From Dolomedes plantarius (Eukaryota; Arthropoda; Arachnida; Araneae; Dolomedidae), in assembly GCA_907164885.2 (NCBI GenBank), contig OU015491.1, forward strand, positions 112,196,968 through 112,260,967: 64,000 bases of DNA, in the 5' to 3' direction. The notes below the pieces were generated by a model. It was not told the origin of the DNA. It saw nothing but the letters and a program-made list of their open reading frames with translations, and did not search any database. The translations under genes and the position numbers were made by a program. Positions 39,234 through 51,829 of the stretch are shown piece after piece; the first letter of the stretch is position 1, and every line of letters begins with the position of its first letter.

Positions 39234-40987
39234 GGTGGAGCGTAAAATATAAGTTTTCGATTTCGTTTTTGCCCTAGTGCGGAAAAGTTGGGTACCGGTG
39301 GGTAGGTCACGTATGCAAAGTTTTATGAGAAACAAAAATATCTTCCGTCTCCATTTCGACCGTGATTTTTAGCAGATTTTTACCATACAGTTAAAAATGT
39401 GTATTTCCATTGTTTTGTATGCAACTCGTCATTTTGTTCTTAAATAAAATACAGAGATAATTCGAAACTTAATACAGAGATGCAGCAGCTGAAACACTGC
39501 GTGCCGAAAGGTAAAGAAATATTTTGCATGAAAACATTGTCCACAACAACTTTAGAAACGAAGCTTAAAACCTCTGTGAAAGACTCATGAAAATTGTTCG
39601 ACATTTCTTCCTGTAAGTGTGTTTCTTTTAACAAATGTTCTTGCCCAAAGCATAAAAGGATCCCTGAAATGGAAAGAACTTTTCTTATAGACAAACGGGC
39701 ACTTAGGCAAATGTCCATAGGCGCATTTGATTTAAAAGAAACTGAAAGCTGAGGAAACGAGCCGATAGGAAGCAGAAAGAGACAGAAGTAATAAGTCTTA
39801 AAATAAACGTTTCGCCTTCTGTTACTCCATCTAGGCTCATATTTCCTGATCCAGATTCTGACGTGGATCCACATAACTCCGATAGTGACTCAGATTAGTT
39901 CAAGCCTTCCCCATCCACATCCAGGATGACTCTATCTGAAAGGAAAAAGACGTTACGACCAGGCCGATACCCAGCAATAGCTATAGCTTGGGACAGAACC
40001 GGAGTTTCAGATCGGGCTGGAGCCATGATTCGAAGCGCTGTTTTGGAAGATTTGGGGATGATTACCGAAACAGACATTTTAAATGTATTTGATAGACATA
40101 TAAAAAGAAGAGAGAGGGAAAAAGATCGGAAAGAATGTCAGCAAGGAAATGAAAGACAGCTGGAACCACTGAAGGGACTTTATTTTGACGGAAGGAAGGA
40201 CGAAACTCTAATGTAAGAGATCGTAGGGGGAAAGATGTACGAGAAAACAGTCCTGGAAGAACATGTTACAACCTGGAGGCAAGTACCTTGGACACATAGC
40301 ACTAACCTCATCATCAGCTTTGAGTATTTCTCAAATGATGTTGCAATTCACGGAGAGTAAGAATATTGACATTCATCAACTAGTAGCAATAGGGTGCGAT
40401 GGAACAGTCGTTAATACTGGCTATAAAATCGGCGTGATTCGCCTTTCTGGGGAAGCCATTGGGAAACCCTTGCACTGGTTTAACTGCCAGTTACACGCAA
40501 ATGAGTTACCACTCTGAAATTTAGTGCAGCATTTGGATGGTGGAACGATTGGTCCTAATGCATTTTCTGTTCCTACTGGGAAAGCATTGGCAAATTGTAA
40601 AAACCTCCCAGATGTGAGATTTGTAGACATTTCGAGCGAACTTCTGAAAATCGACATAAAGGATCTTAGCACACACAAGTGATAGCTTTGGGATATTTGT
40701 CAAGCTGTCACAAATATAATCTGTTCATCAAGTTTATCACAAAAGCACCTGGGAAAATGTCTCATGCACGTTGGCTAACAACTGCAAATCGAATAAAGCA
40801 TTTATACATTAGCTCGTCAGAGCCTTCAAACCAACTTTAAACTCTGGCAGAGTCATCATGAAAGTGTACCCACCTATGTGGTTTACAGTCAAATTAAATC
40901 CATATTGCACGTATGGCCCACAAAATTTGTGGACCATACGTGCACTTGCGCAAATATCCGTCAAGACAATAAACGTCTCATGCTATC

Positions 40988-42615
40988 TTAACCCATTAAC
41001 CGCTGGTGTTGCGTTGACGCAACGGTCAAAATAAATGCGTATAAAAAATTAGCTATCAAATAAATTTATATTAACAGTAGTTTTTGAGTAGGGTTAATTA
41101 TTCATTTGAAAAATATTTGCCTTCAACTCTTCTTTTAATTTAATAACTAGTTCCAAACTAAGACCGTTAATTAAGCATTTTTGAACGAGAACTTTCCCCT
41201 GGTCATTTTCACAGAAGAAATATAGTGAGACACACGTGAGTTTTAGAGGTGATCTATTTTCAGCCAAGGTCAAAGTTTGACAAAACATTCCATCAATATG
41301 TTGCTTTTGTTTGAATGGGGGAGGAACAGAAAACAGGTGTTGCGTTGGCGCATCTTCAGCGGGAAAAGGGTAATTCCATCATTCACTCGTGTTTTCACTG
41401 TGTGGAACTTTATCCCATTCTGTGGTTATAGAAATGCCTAAAACTAGATATCTTACGTTAGAAGAAGGTCTTTAGAGAATTTTCGATGAAGATTCAGATA
41501 ATGACAGGAAAGAAACTGATATTTTTGTTATTCCACCAGAAACAATAGAAGCTAGTGATGAAGAAGAAGGAAATGATGTGGGAAAACCGCATCCAAATGT
41601 GTCCATTGGAATCGGTGAAATGTGTTCGAAAGAAAGAGAGAGGTTATTACAATTTTGAGTTCGAAGAAGAAAACGAGATATTTGTTGTCCGATGAAATGA
41701 CAACTCGGTTGTGACTCTTTGTTCAACGTTTGGAAAAATTCATCCTGTAAAAAAGTTTCCCGTTATTCAAGAATGAAAAAGAAAAAAGTGTTTGTCCCTC
41801 AATCTCATCTTATTGAACAGTACAACGCCAAAATAAGAGGAGTCGATTTCTGTGATAATTTAGTATCCAACTACAGAATAAGAATTCGTGGGAAAAAATA
41901 GTGGTGGGCAATATTTACCAATTACATTGATGTAACCTTGACAAATGCGGGGAAAATATCAAGATTGTCTCCTGAAAATAAAAGTCTCTATTAGATTTTA
42001 GGTGCGAAGTTGTATTGTCACTTTTGCAAACACCTTTTGAAAGTGAAGAGTTAGCCGGAAACAGATCAGCAACAGGAAGGCCTAGTAAGCTCAGCATGCA
42101 AAAGCCATTTCGTGGAGAACGTGTACATTTTATTTTGTACACAGACAGCAGAAGACTGCGTTGTAAACAATGCCATAGCCAGACAGTTTATCGATGTAAA
42201 GTATGTGACGTTGCTCTACATCATGATTGTGGTGAAGCGTTTCATGCTTGAAACTGTATTCTGGATATAATAAGTAATTTGTAAAGGAAAAATAAGTTAC
42301 ATCTTTAAAATAAATTAACTACCTGTAAAGTGATCATTTGATTTCTAAAGCGGAAAAAAAAAGCTAAAAAAAAAAGCTAAAAAAAATTCCCAGTGCTCAA
42401 ATCGAAGAAAACCTGAAGAAATTCAGTTGAATTCACTGAACGTCATACTCTTAATCCGCTGACGTTGCGCGAACGCAACACTCGATTTTTCAAAAGGTAA
42501 GACCAGTTTTGTTATTTTACCCATAAATTACCGTTGTATATATTCAAATGAATAACCAATATTATTTGTATAAAACAAAACGCACCCCTTATAGTTTTGG
42601 CGGTTTATGGGTTAA
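40988..42615 (+). mobile_element. Nested piggyBac derivative
   Basis: A 1,628-bp element with TTAA at both ends. The left end is TTAAcccattaaccgc and the right end, reversed, is TTAAcccataaaccgc. A palindromic subterminal motif (gttgcgttgacgcaac and variants) occurs near 41005, near 41340 and near 42465. Removing the insert and one TTAA rejoins the host transposase frame exactly (TAT CTT AAA ATC), so the insertion is clean and younger than the host element. Confidence 0.88.
41434..42251 (+). pseudogene. piggyBac transposase, core deleted
   Basis: The start is MPKTRYLTLEEG, followed by an acidic N-terminal stretch (ETIEASDEEEGNDVGKPHP). A large deletion near 41690-41720 removes the first two catalytic Asp residues. 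The C-terminal part resumes with SRMKKKKVFVPQSHLIEQYN, then IRGVDFCDNLVSNYRIRIRG, which holds the third Asp. The tail, in another frame, ends in a zinc-binding region (RLRCKQCHSQTVYRCKVCDV, then HHDCGEAFHA) with paired Cys and His. About 820 nt remain of a gene that normally needs about 1.7 kb. Non-functional. Confidence 0.88.
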
Positions 42616-43454
42616 AATCTATTTAAAGACTGTGGTCAATCCCATTATCCAGAGAAATGGCTATTTCGGCCACCCGGAAGCAACAATCTTGTCAATGATC
42701 ACAGACGACAGACACTCCATTCGAGAACTTGGACTACGTAGGATATTACGAGCAAGAAAGGAAAAAAAAGGTAGGAATCAGACACTACAACATTCCGTCA
42801 CTCAACTTAGAGACAGTTTCATATATAGACCTTATTGATTGGCAGAAATCTAATTTGATGGAACCCCCAATTGACAAATGATTTAAGAAATTTGATTTCC
42901 AGTGGAGAATATGTAGCTCAACACCTGGGAAGCCTAAAATGTTCTTGCTACACCCAAGTGTTGAACGTTTTGTGAAACTAGTAACAGAGGTTTCTGCGGC
43001 TGTATGTGGAGAAAATAAGCATGACGGTTTAGTTAGAACCCGAATAGAGTCGAGAAAAGCTATGCCATCATTTAAAAACCAATGCGAGTACCGAGTAAAC
43101 CCAGAATAACTGCAACGGCAAAGGAGTTAAGTGCCGGTATGGTTGGGTGGATGGGTGGGCACGGGGGGAACTCGCAATGCAGCCACCTCCCCGTGGGCTG
43201 TTCTGGGTTTTCTTCTGAATTTTATTTCATAAAAAGCGAATAGCTGCATACAAAACAATGGAAATACACATTTTTAACTGTATGGTAAAAATCTGCTAAA
43301 TATCACGGCCGAAATGGAAAAGGAAGATATTTTTTGTTTTTCCCAAAACTTTGCATACGTGACTTACCCACCAGTACCCAACTTTTCCGCACTAGGGCAG
43401 AAACAAAATCGAAAACTTTTTTTATGCTCAGCCCTAACATATATACACCGAAGA

Positions 43455-44833
43455 GCAAGCACTTAGCGGGTCTTATCTTAAAAATGGCACCTTTCGGGTA
43501 AAAATTGACGGTCATCTCTCTAGTCAATTTAATATCAATTCAGGAGTCCCTCAAGGTGGCGTTTTATCCCCAATTTTATTTAATTAATTTAATAACGATA
43601 TACCCCAAAATATTAACACCAATATTGCTATTTTCGCTGATGACACTGTCCTTTACGCCACCAACAAAAATTTCAAATATTCTGTAAAGTATATCAATAC
43701 CCACATGTCCTCCATTCAAAATTGGCTCGACAAATGGAAAATTAAAATTAATTCAGAAAAATGCGTTGCTGTCATGTTTACATCTAAACGTAAAAAGACA
43801 TTCAACAGCTACCAAATTCAAATAGGAAACGAAAAAATCCACTGGTCTGATACTGTCAAATACCTTGGTATCGTTTTAGATAAAAATGCCACTTGAAAAC
43901 ATCATATCCTCCATGTCAGGGACAAATTCCGAGCAGTCAGAAGATAAATTTACCCTTTAATTTCTCGGAATAGCAAATTAAGCTTAGTCAATAAAATGCT
44001 CATTTACAACTCCTATCTTCGTCCTATCTTAACTTACGGAGGGCCAGCGTGGTCATACTGTGCAGACACCCATATTAAAAAACTCGCATCTGCTCAGAGC
44101 AGCACCATTTGACAAATTGTTAAGAATCCCTACTATTCGAAATTATCTCAAAAATCCAGCTATTAACTTTCACAATTCAATTGACAATGAACTCTTATCA
44201 AATATTGCAAATTATGATCACGCTGACCCCACTAACAGGAAAAGGCCTCGTGCCATCCTGAGTCTTTCGTTTTAAATTTTTGTTTGTCCTCGTCATTTAA
44301 ATAAAAATAAAAAACATAAAAACTATACTTGACTTGCCAAGGCAAAAAACATTTAAAAATTTTATAAAATATAATAAAAACCTATTTTCTATCCCTAAAC
44401 TTTCTTTTAGCTTTATTATTTTTGTCTCAGAGCAAATCCTTTGGCTTTACACATTTTCGTAGTTATTGAACTCACGGATTCTGAACCTTATATCTCTATC
44501 CAATCACTTTTCTCCATTCTCTCTCAACTTGCCAATTGATATCCAGCTTACAGACAGCCATTGACTCCAAACCCACCAGCGTTTCAACTCGAAGATCCAG
44601 GAGACATCCAATGAGAACTGCTCTTTTTCACCCTCCAATGTTCTGACCTGAAGACTCACTGCTTCACTTGTTGTGTTGCATTTCCAAAACATTTGACGAC
44701 ACTCAACGAACTCTTATTCTATATTCTGAGGAAATTCAGCTCTTCGATGCTAAAATTTATGAAATTTCTGTGTTTCAAGGCGTTGGACTAGGAAACGCAG
44801 TTACCTAATTTGTCCTATGGTCCTATGGTCTTG
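43455..44833 (+). mobile_element. 5'-truncated Jockey-like LINE
   Basis: RT domain and C-terminal region of a non-LTR retrotransposon, then a 3' UTR-like stretch of about 550 bp ending in a short tandem tail, gtcctatggtcctatggtc (about 44815-44833). 5' truncation is typical of target-primed reverse transcription. The left end abuts the long-TIR element 18 bp away. The clade (Jockey) is inferred from RT motif style only. Confidence 0.75.
43461..44275 (+). pseudogene. LINE reverse transcriptase, C-terminal part
   Basis: RT motifs in order: GVPQGGVLSPILFN (motif 4/B'), then AIFADDTVLYA (motif 5, with the catalytic FADD) and IQNWLDKWKIKINSEKCVAV (motifs 6-7). VKYLGIVLDKNAT follows (motif 8), then the thumb region LVNKMLIYNSYLRPILTYGG. 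The frame ends in RPRAILSLSF and a TAA at 44273-44275. There are in-frame stops after ILFN and after KNAT, and a frameshift near 44085. The endonuclease and the N-terminal half of RT are missing. Dead copy. Confidence 0.88.
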
Positions 44834-44855
44834 CCAAACATAGATTAGCGATATA

Positions 44856-45873
44856 ATGGGAAAAACAGCTGATTTATCAGACTTCGATAAAGGTCAAATC
44901 GTTATGGCTCGGCGCTTGGGAACGTCGATATCAGAAACGGCGAGTTTAGTGGGTTGTTCATGGGCAGTCGTGAGCACGTATCGAGAGTAGTGTATGGATG
45001 GTGAAAACGAAAAGTCGCCGGCCAGCTGTGTGTCGCCCGCGGTGAATTGATTCCAGAGGAGATCGGAGACTGTTACGCATTATCACCGTGACCGAAGAGT
45101 TACAACAGCCGAAATTACCAGCGGCTACAACAGTGGTGACCCATACAGTGTTTCTCAACACACATTGCAGAGTGCTCTCCTGCGTATGGGCCAACGAAGC
45201 CGGCGGCCAAAGCACGACCTTGCTCTGACGACACTTCATCTCCAGCAGTGCCTTCAATGGACCAAGGAACATCGGAAATGAACCATAGAAGAGTGGAAGA
45301 AAGTTCCATAGTCCAACGAATCACATTTTCTAGTCCATTACACCGACGGGCGCGTGCACATAAGCCTATATCCAACGAAAATCCCGGTTCCCGGGTGTAC
45401 AGTTGGGCGGAGACAAACTGGTGGCATTGGTATTATGGTGCGGGCGATGTTTTAATGGAGCACATTAGGACCAATAATCTTCATAGAACAATCCCTGATG
45501 TCTGTGCGCTACGTGAAAATTGTTGCAGACCAGGTGCCCCCATTCATGGCAACAGTTTCCGTCGAGTGATGGCGCTTAGCAATTGTATAATGCACCATGT
45601 CATCAGGGTCAAATCGTCAGGGAGTGGTTCGAGGAAATTTCTAGTGAATTTCAAGTCATGTCTTGGCCTCCAAATTCCACTGAGATTAATCGAATAGAAC
45701 ATTTGTTGTTCCACCCTGAAAACCGAATTCGTGCTGCCACGCTACGACCTCGCAATGTGCGGGAATTGCAGAACCAGTTGGTGAGCGCTTGGTACCAGAT
45801 ACCTCGGACTACCTATCAGCACTTCGTCGAGTCAATGCCTTGTCGGGTGTTGGCGGTTCCCACGTCGTATTAA
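44856..45873 (+). pseudogene. Tc1-like transposase, broken
   Basis: The start is [20 protein letters not shown], a typical Tc1 N-terminal helix-turn-helix. The rest is spread over three frames. The part near the second catalytic site reads MYNAPCHQGQIV, whereas the family has an Asp-Asn pair here. The final block reads NSTEINRIEHLLFHPENRIR in place of SPDLNPIEHLWD, so it is decayed but keeps Glu. It ends at a TAA at 45871-45873. I did not find the terminal inverted repeats; the right side runs into a CT/TA microsatellite. Confidence 0.8.
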
Positions 45874-45914
45874 ATAGATGGTCATAATGTAATGGCTCTA
45901 TGGTGTATATATAA

Positions 45915-46783
<869 letters not shown>

Positions 46784-46800
46784 GCTCTCCGCCCCTTTAA
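46784..46800 (-). promoter_or_regulatory. Polypurine tract
   Basis: On the minus strand the bases just before the 3' LTR read ttaaaggggcggagagc, a purine-rich run at the position used to prime plus-strand DNA synthesis. Confidence 0.65.
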
Positions 46801-48163
46801 GACATTATAAAAGTCTCTTTTGGAGTGTCCAAATGTTCGGGTAATGACATCCATCATCAGACATGAGATGTAGGACTATTAAGTTTCCAGAGAGATCACT
46901 GCGCGAGGGAACCTATCATCCCACTCTTAACTTAGACCAAGCATTCAGTGCTTCCTACTCCAATTTTTTTTCATAAAAATTATTACTACGCGTACTCAGT
47001 TTTGGAATTACAATTTCCGTTTTCCTTTATTTAAACCATTGAGAGATTTGCCTGACACAATTTATTTGCCTGTGTACTCGGACCCTGCATACAGAAGTCA
47101 TAACCTACAATTCTGTCCTTCCTCCAGTGTAATTACAAACTGGTAACCAACACAACTTAATACAATGACAATCAATACACCATATTCGCACAAAACAATT
47201 ACGAGACACTTAATCTCCATTAGTTCTTTAAGAATTACTACTTTACATGCATCACAATTTTGACCATATTTCAATTATCGACTATATCTTAACCTAGTTG
47301 CAATAACATGAAACAAAATATTACTCCAAGACACATTAAACAAAGAAACATTACTCAAAGAAACACAGTTAACACAACATACATTGATCACAACGTTAAC
47401 CAATTAAACATTTCACAATTGCTCTGTAAACTTCTATTAAAGCAAAAGCATATCATCGTGGATAACGATTACCAAATATAGTGGACAAAATTAAACTTAT
47501 ATTTCTTACTAAATATTAGTTATGTAATTCTTACTATTTCATTAAATATTCGGCATTACAAGATCATTAACTATTCGACATTCAGTTGGTCCTGTAACCC
47601 ACGGAACATAATTTCTCCTATCCAAACGCGCGACTAAATCTGCCTCTTTCCACTCGATTGGCCAGGAAACCGAAACTCACATTTGAGCCCACATTTATTT
47701 CTACACCAGGCTTCCACAATTCCATTAGGTGTTTTTAACGTCATTTCCTGACATAGAGTCATAACAAACTACCTCGTTTGGTTCGTTTTCTAACAAGAGC
47801 AAAATTGTATTGAAGTATATTACTGACAGCCTTCCGGAGGCCTTCCACCGGCTTACACAAAAAACGTCTTAGGACCTTTTACTAAAACAAAATTGTTATA
47901 CTAATTGAACATAACGAAAGATACATAATTTGCTTAAATTCAGTCTCAAACTATATGGTCATGTTTTACCAACATATATGCACTTTAAATTTCACAAAAC
48001 TCATCACATAAAATATTATACACTACAATTTCTTCAATTCAGCTTTCTGGTATAAAATGATACAAAAAAAAACAATACACATAATTATTACACATACATT
48101 TCTGGATCACTGTTTCACGCAGCATTAAATTGTCACCTGACCCTCAAAATCTCATCTGAGAAT
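46801..48163. other. 3' internal region of LTR element, no domain seen
   Basis: 1.36 kb between the basic tail of pol and the polypurine tract. In a Gmr1-like element RT and RNase H would lie on this side of integrase, but I find no YxDD-type motif or long frame on either strand. Confidence 0.5.
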
Positions 48164-50011
48164 TTAAATTTTCCCGAACTTGATTCCTTTAAATTTGGAG
48201 TTAACCCTCTTCGTAGCATCTCGCTTAAGCTGAATTTTCGGGGAAACCCTGTCACACGACCCCCTAAATTCATCCTGTCTATTAATCTTCGCCCTCGCGA
48301 ATATTTGCAACTTTCGGTTTTTCCTCGGTCTCCCGAAATTGCTAGGCTGACTTTCTGAGTATTTCATACCCATTTTCATTTTGAATTTAACAGAATGTTG
48401 TCCTCCCTTAAATTTCTTCTTGAACTTGACAAAACCCTGGCGTCCAACCTTTTGTCTATGCCTTACGCAATTCGGTTTCTTTCTAGATACCGGACCTTTG
48501 TCCCTAGTTTTGTTGAAGCTCCAAAATCTTTTAAACTTCGCTTTCTTGCGCATAATTCCACTCGCCTTTTCGCGGCGCTGTTTAGTTCTTATCACTACCG
48601 GATGTAATTTCACTTTGAACTCATTACAATGGAGTATCCCAATCCTAGGTAACCTCCCTCTCAAAATGTTCCTACTCGGAATCGCAACACTCGTTCTCTC
48701 TACTTCCGCTGCAATGTTTAGGTTTCCCCTAAATTCCGTCAGAATCTGACCATCCATTTTAGACGGACTTTCGACCCTTTCGCGGTCCGTGTTTTTCCGA
48801 ATGTCATTGTCTAATCCCTGGGGAGCAATTTCTAAACCGTCTCTCGGCTCAACTTTTTCGGCTACATTCATCAAATCCTGACGCGCACTTATAGTCCCTT
48901 CCACTTGAAAAGAACCTGATGAATGGACTCCCTCTATACTGTTTGATTGGGGGTGACATACGCTGCTATGAATCACCCGAATTCCAAATTTAGTAAACAA
49001 TTCGGATGTGAGTTCACTCGTAAAGGATCTGCCTAAATAACATTGAATTTCTTTAGGGAAGCCTATCCTCGAGAACGTATGGAACAGGGCGTCTATCACC
49101 GCCGGTGAACTAATGTTCTCGACCGGGATCGCGTCAGGGTATTTGGATGCCACACAAATAGACGTAATTAAATACTTATTGTTCTTTGTGCTCGTCGGTA
49201 AGGGACCCACCGCGTCTATATTGATTTTAGCGAACACCTCAGATATTATAGGCACAAGTTTTAGAGGGGCTTTCTTTCGGTCTTTATTTTTACCCATCTT
49301 TTGACACAGGTCGCAAGTCTTTACAAACTTCTCGATCTCTTGATAACAATTAGGCCAATAATAATATCTTAGTATGCGGTCTTTTGTCTTTGTGATCCCG
49401 AGATGTCCGGAAATTTCTTCGTGATACAAAGCTAATATTCCCGCGCGATACGCTAAAGGCACACACAACTGTATTCTTTGATCTCCCGTCTTAGATTCCG
49501 AAACCCGGACCAGTTTTCCCCCGTTTACGCTAAACTCGGAGTTCTGCGGGTCATTCGCATTTTCCCATAACGACTTCAGGGAGGGACAATTTGCCTGTTC
49601 TTCGCCAAAACTAGACTCGGACACCTGTTCTACACCGGTTTTTCCCAACCCGCTCGTTTCCTCCAAAAGGATCGGACGTTCTCTATGCGATTCTACTCCC
49701 TCGCCGTCATCTGTCACCGGCCGTTCTACACCTGAATTTTCGTTTTCCGAATCAGCTGCCCTCGTTTGCTGTGAAATCGATTTCACCGTTTCCAATTCAT
49801 TTTCCCCAATTGGACTTGAGTCAGAGTTTTCCCTTTCCGAGAGGCGTTTTGTCTGGCTGCGGGAACAGATCATATTAATTGGGACACTATTTTGCTTTTG
49901 TTTGATAAGTTCGGCGGTTTTATTTCCCAGAAGATAGTATCCCTGAGTTAAATTGGCGGGTTTAACCGCAGCCTTTGTAATTACACTCCCGAATTCCCCT
50001 TCTAAAGTCAC
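48164..50011 (-). pseudogene. Gypsy pol: protease end, integrase, basic tail
   Basis: An open frame of 615 codons. Residues 1-35 match the end of a retroviral-type protease region (GYYLLGNKTAEL). Residues 45-165 are a polar linker. The integrase zinc finger has H197, H203, C233 and C236. The core has the first catalytic Asp at D266 (INIDAVGPLP). At the second catalytic position Tyr (Y325, IQCYLGRSF) replaces Asp, exactly 35 residues before E360 (NSIEGVH), so the DD35E triad is broken. Similarity stops right after E360; an internal deletion removes the rest of integrase and anything up to a Lys/Arg-rich tail of about 190 residues. The frame is open throughout, but the product cannot be a working integrase. 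There is no RT in it. The first Met is internal to the ancestral polyprotein, so the listed start is only the open-frame limit. Confidence 0.88.
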
Positions 50012-50016
50012 CCAAG

Positions 50017-50354
50017 TGTTGTCGCCAAACGAGAAGGAGCGAGCGGGAGTAAGTGTGGAGACGCCACCGTGGGCAGACGGGCCCCTACAGCGAGTGAGGA
50101 AAGAGTCGAGAAACAGAGTGTTGAGCAGACGTGCTCTGGCAGACGTGCCATAAGTTTAATTCATTGTCTATTATAATTGTTATATGTATATGTTCGTCGG
50201 TGTCGTAATAAATGTAGTAGTTGTCTAAAAGAAAGTGGACTTATTGAGAAGAGTCAGAGAGAATTAATAGAACTGTTAACCACCCCCTTGCCATCCTTGA
50301 CGGACGTTGTTGTTTTTCGGATTTTAATACAAGCAAGGGGTAGGCGCGCTTACA
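50017..50354 (+). mobile_element. Probable solo LTR inside the Gypsy element
   Basis: A 338-bp block of different composition from the coding DNA around it, starting tgttgtcgccaaacg and ending gcgcgcttaca (TG...CA). It contains aataaatgtag near 50206 as a possible polyadenylation signal. It lies exactly where the protease region is interrupted. A target duplication is not visible, so a rearrangement is possible too. Confidence 0.5.
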
Positions 50355-50545
50355 TTCATTGTCTAAAGGTTGCTTAATCCAGGTGACTTCCCCTATTAAA
50401 TCCCCTGGATTAATCCTGTCTTTGTCAATGAGATCTATGGCTGATCACGTGTCTCTCAGATAACTCCTTTCCATCCCATTTATCTGTTCTTTCTTTAAAT
50501 AGGGTTCAAAACAATCCCCTAAATCTACCTCCTCACTCAAATGAT
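50355..50545 (-). pseudogene. Retropepsin N-terminal remnant
   Basis: The minus strand continues from gag with a segment reading SYLRDT, a stop, then SAIDLIDKDRINPGDLIGEV and TWIKQPLDN. The DT, stop, SA sequence occupies the place of the DTG/DSG active site of the aspartic protease, so the catalytic loop is disrupted by a TGA. The domain is then cut by the block at 50017-50354. Confidence 0.6.
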
Positions 50546-51732
50546 TCACGGCTTCACCCTGACCCTTTTTTTCAAGAACTCAGGGCACTCGGCTTTAATG
50601 TGACCCTGCTTCTGACAAAAATAACATTGAATTTGACGTTTCTTTTCGTATGCCTGATCTTTACGACCATTATCATTTTTACGGGATTCTCGTTTCTTCG
50701 TTACTTCGGGTTTGGCCTTCGAATTGTCCCTGAATTTAGAATGATATTCTACCTCAGGTTTATCCGGAAAAGGTTTTTTTTCCCACTGCTTGCGTTCTGG
50801 TTTTCTTTGATAACCCCGAATACTTTCGTACCGGTCGCATTTGTCAGCTAACGCGGATGACGTTTTGATTTCATCCCAATCCTCCACGTACCGTTCTTTA
50901 ATCTCAATTGGAACCCCTTTTTCATCTGCTCAGTCAAAATCAATTCTTTTAGGGACTCGAAATCTTTTATTTCTAGGGAGTCTAACCAATTTTCGAGATA
51001 TCCCCTCAGCTCATAGGTCAAATCTGCCCATAAAGCTCCTGGTTTTCGCTGGTGTTCGTTGAACTTATTTCTTAATGCCCCTGTCCCCAATCTTTGTAAT
51101 AACACTTTTTTTATGTGTTGATAATCGTTTCCCTTTTCCGCCGGTTGTTTCACGATTATTTCTACGATATCAGCTGGTAATAATGGAATGAGTTGGCATA
51201 CCCAGTTATTTTCCGCGACATTCATTTTCTCGGCCTGTCTCTCGAAAATCATATAAAAGAGTGTTATATCACTTCCCTTTGGGTCATATTTCGGGACCAA
51301 ATCTTTTAGATTAACCCTTTGCACTCTAGGTATTTCGGAAGTCGACGCTTGGGAATTTATGCTGCTTACTTCTGCCGCGTTTAGTAATTTTAATTTTTCT
51401 AATTCAAACGCTCTCCCTTCTCTCACCCTCTCTAGTTCTCTCGCTTCCTTGTATCTCTCTTTAGCTTCCCTCTCATTTTCCTTTCCCCTAATTTTGGCCT
51501 CTATCTCTTTTTCTTTTTCCCTATTTTTGGCCTCTGTCTCTTCCGCCAAAATAGCTTCAAAACACTTTTTCGCGTAGGTCTCTGTGTACTCGGGCCCTGT
51601 TACAATTTTTTTAATAATATCCGTTTTCCTTTCCGTGTCCTTCGCGCACGCCCCTACTTCTTCGGCTAACTGAAGCAAGAGTTTTTTTGGATAAGTTACT
51701 AGGTACTCTTCCATCTTTTCCATCTTTCCCAT
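50546..51732 (-). pseudogene. Gypsy gag with CCHC zinc knuckle, frameshifted
   Basis: The first frame (51732 to 50848, 294 codons) starts MGKMEKMEEYLVTYPKKLLL. It has a long charged coiled-coil-like stretch (residues about 65-115, EKEKEIEAKIRGKENEREAK and similar) and then a capsid-like region (DLVPKYDPKGSDITLFYMIF). The second frame (50887 to 50546) carries the basic nucleocapsid part with CYFCQKQGHIKAEC, a CX2CX4HX4C knuckle binding zinc and RNA. The frames overlap near 50900, where a single-base change in a run of G on the minus strand explains the shift. Gag would package the RNA and form particles; this copy makes only the truncated form. Confidence 0.9.
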
Positions 51733-51829
51733 AATTTTTCCCTACTACCAAGTACACTGTTCTAAACACTAATTTTCTAATACAAGATAAATGCCACTAG
51801 GAAATTCTAAATTTGCTAGCCAAACACTC

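Larger units (their letters stand above)
39640..43109 (+). pseudogene. Transposase-like protein of the long-TIR element
   Basis: A multi-frame coding region interrupted by the nested element. The N-terminal part has an acidic Ser/Asp stretch (DPDSDVDPHNSDSDSD near 39850), then a block with AIAWDRTGVSDRAGAMIRSA. A middle block follows (QLVAIGCDGTVVNTGYKIGV, then KPLHWFNCQLHANELPL) and continues with LDGGTIGPNAFSVPTGKALA. After the insertion comes KTVVNPIIQRNGYFGHPEAT, then IRELGLRRILRARKEKKG. The tail is VKLVTEVSAAVCGENKHDGL, ending at TAA 43107-43109. I recognise these blocks as an uncharacterised protein family found in many arthropods and cnidarians. The CDGT and HxNELP motifs may hold catalytic or metal-binding residues, but that is inference. 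Several stops and frameshifts. Confidence 0.65.
39230..43437 (+). mobile_element. 4.2-kb DNA transposon with 200-bp TIRs
   Basis: Left arm 39230 to about 39430 and right arm about 43235-43437 are inverted copies at high identity. Shared strings include ttagggtggagc/ttagggctgagc at the tips, ccctagtgcggaaaagttgg, cacgtatgcaaagtttt and taccatacagttaaaaatgt. The interior has one transposase-like gene on the plus strand and a nested piggyBac element at 40988-42615. The left flank is a TA array and the right flank is catatata, so the target duplication cannot be resolved. The termini resemble hAT-type YAGGG ends, but I do not assign a superfamily. Confidence 0.85.

Noticed and set aside
48381..49304. 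Plus-strand frames opposite the integrase
   Set aside because: Shadows of the long minus-strand frame.
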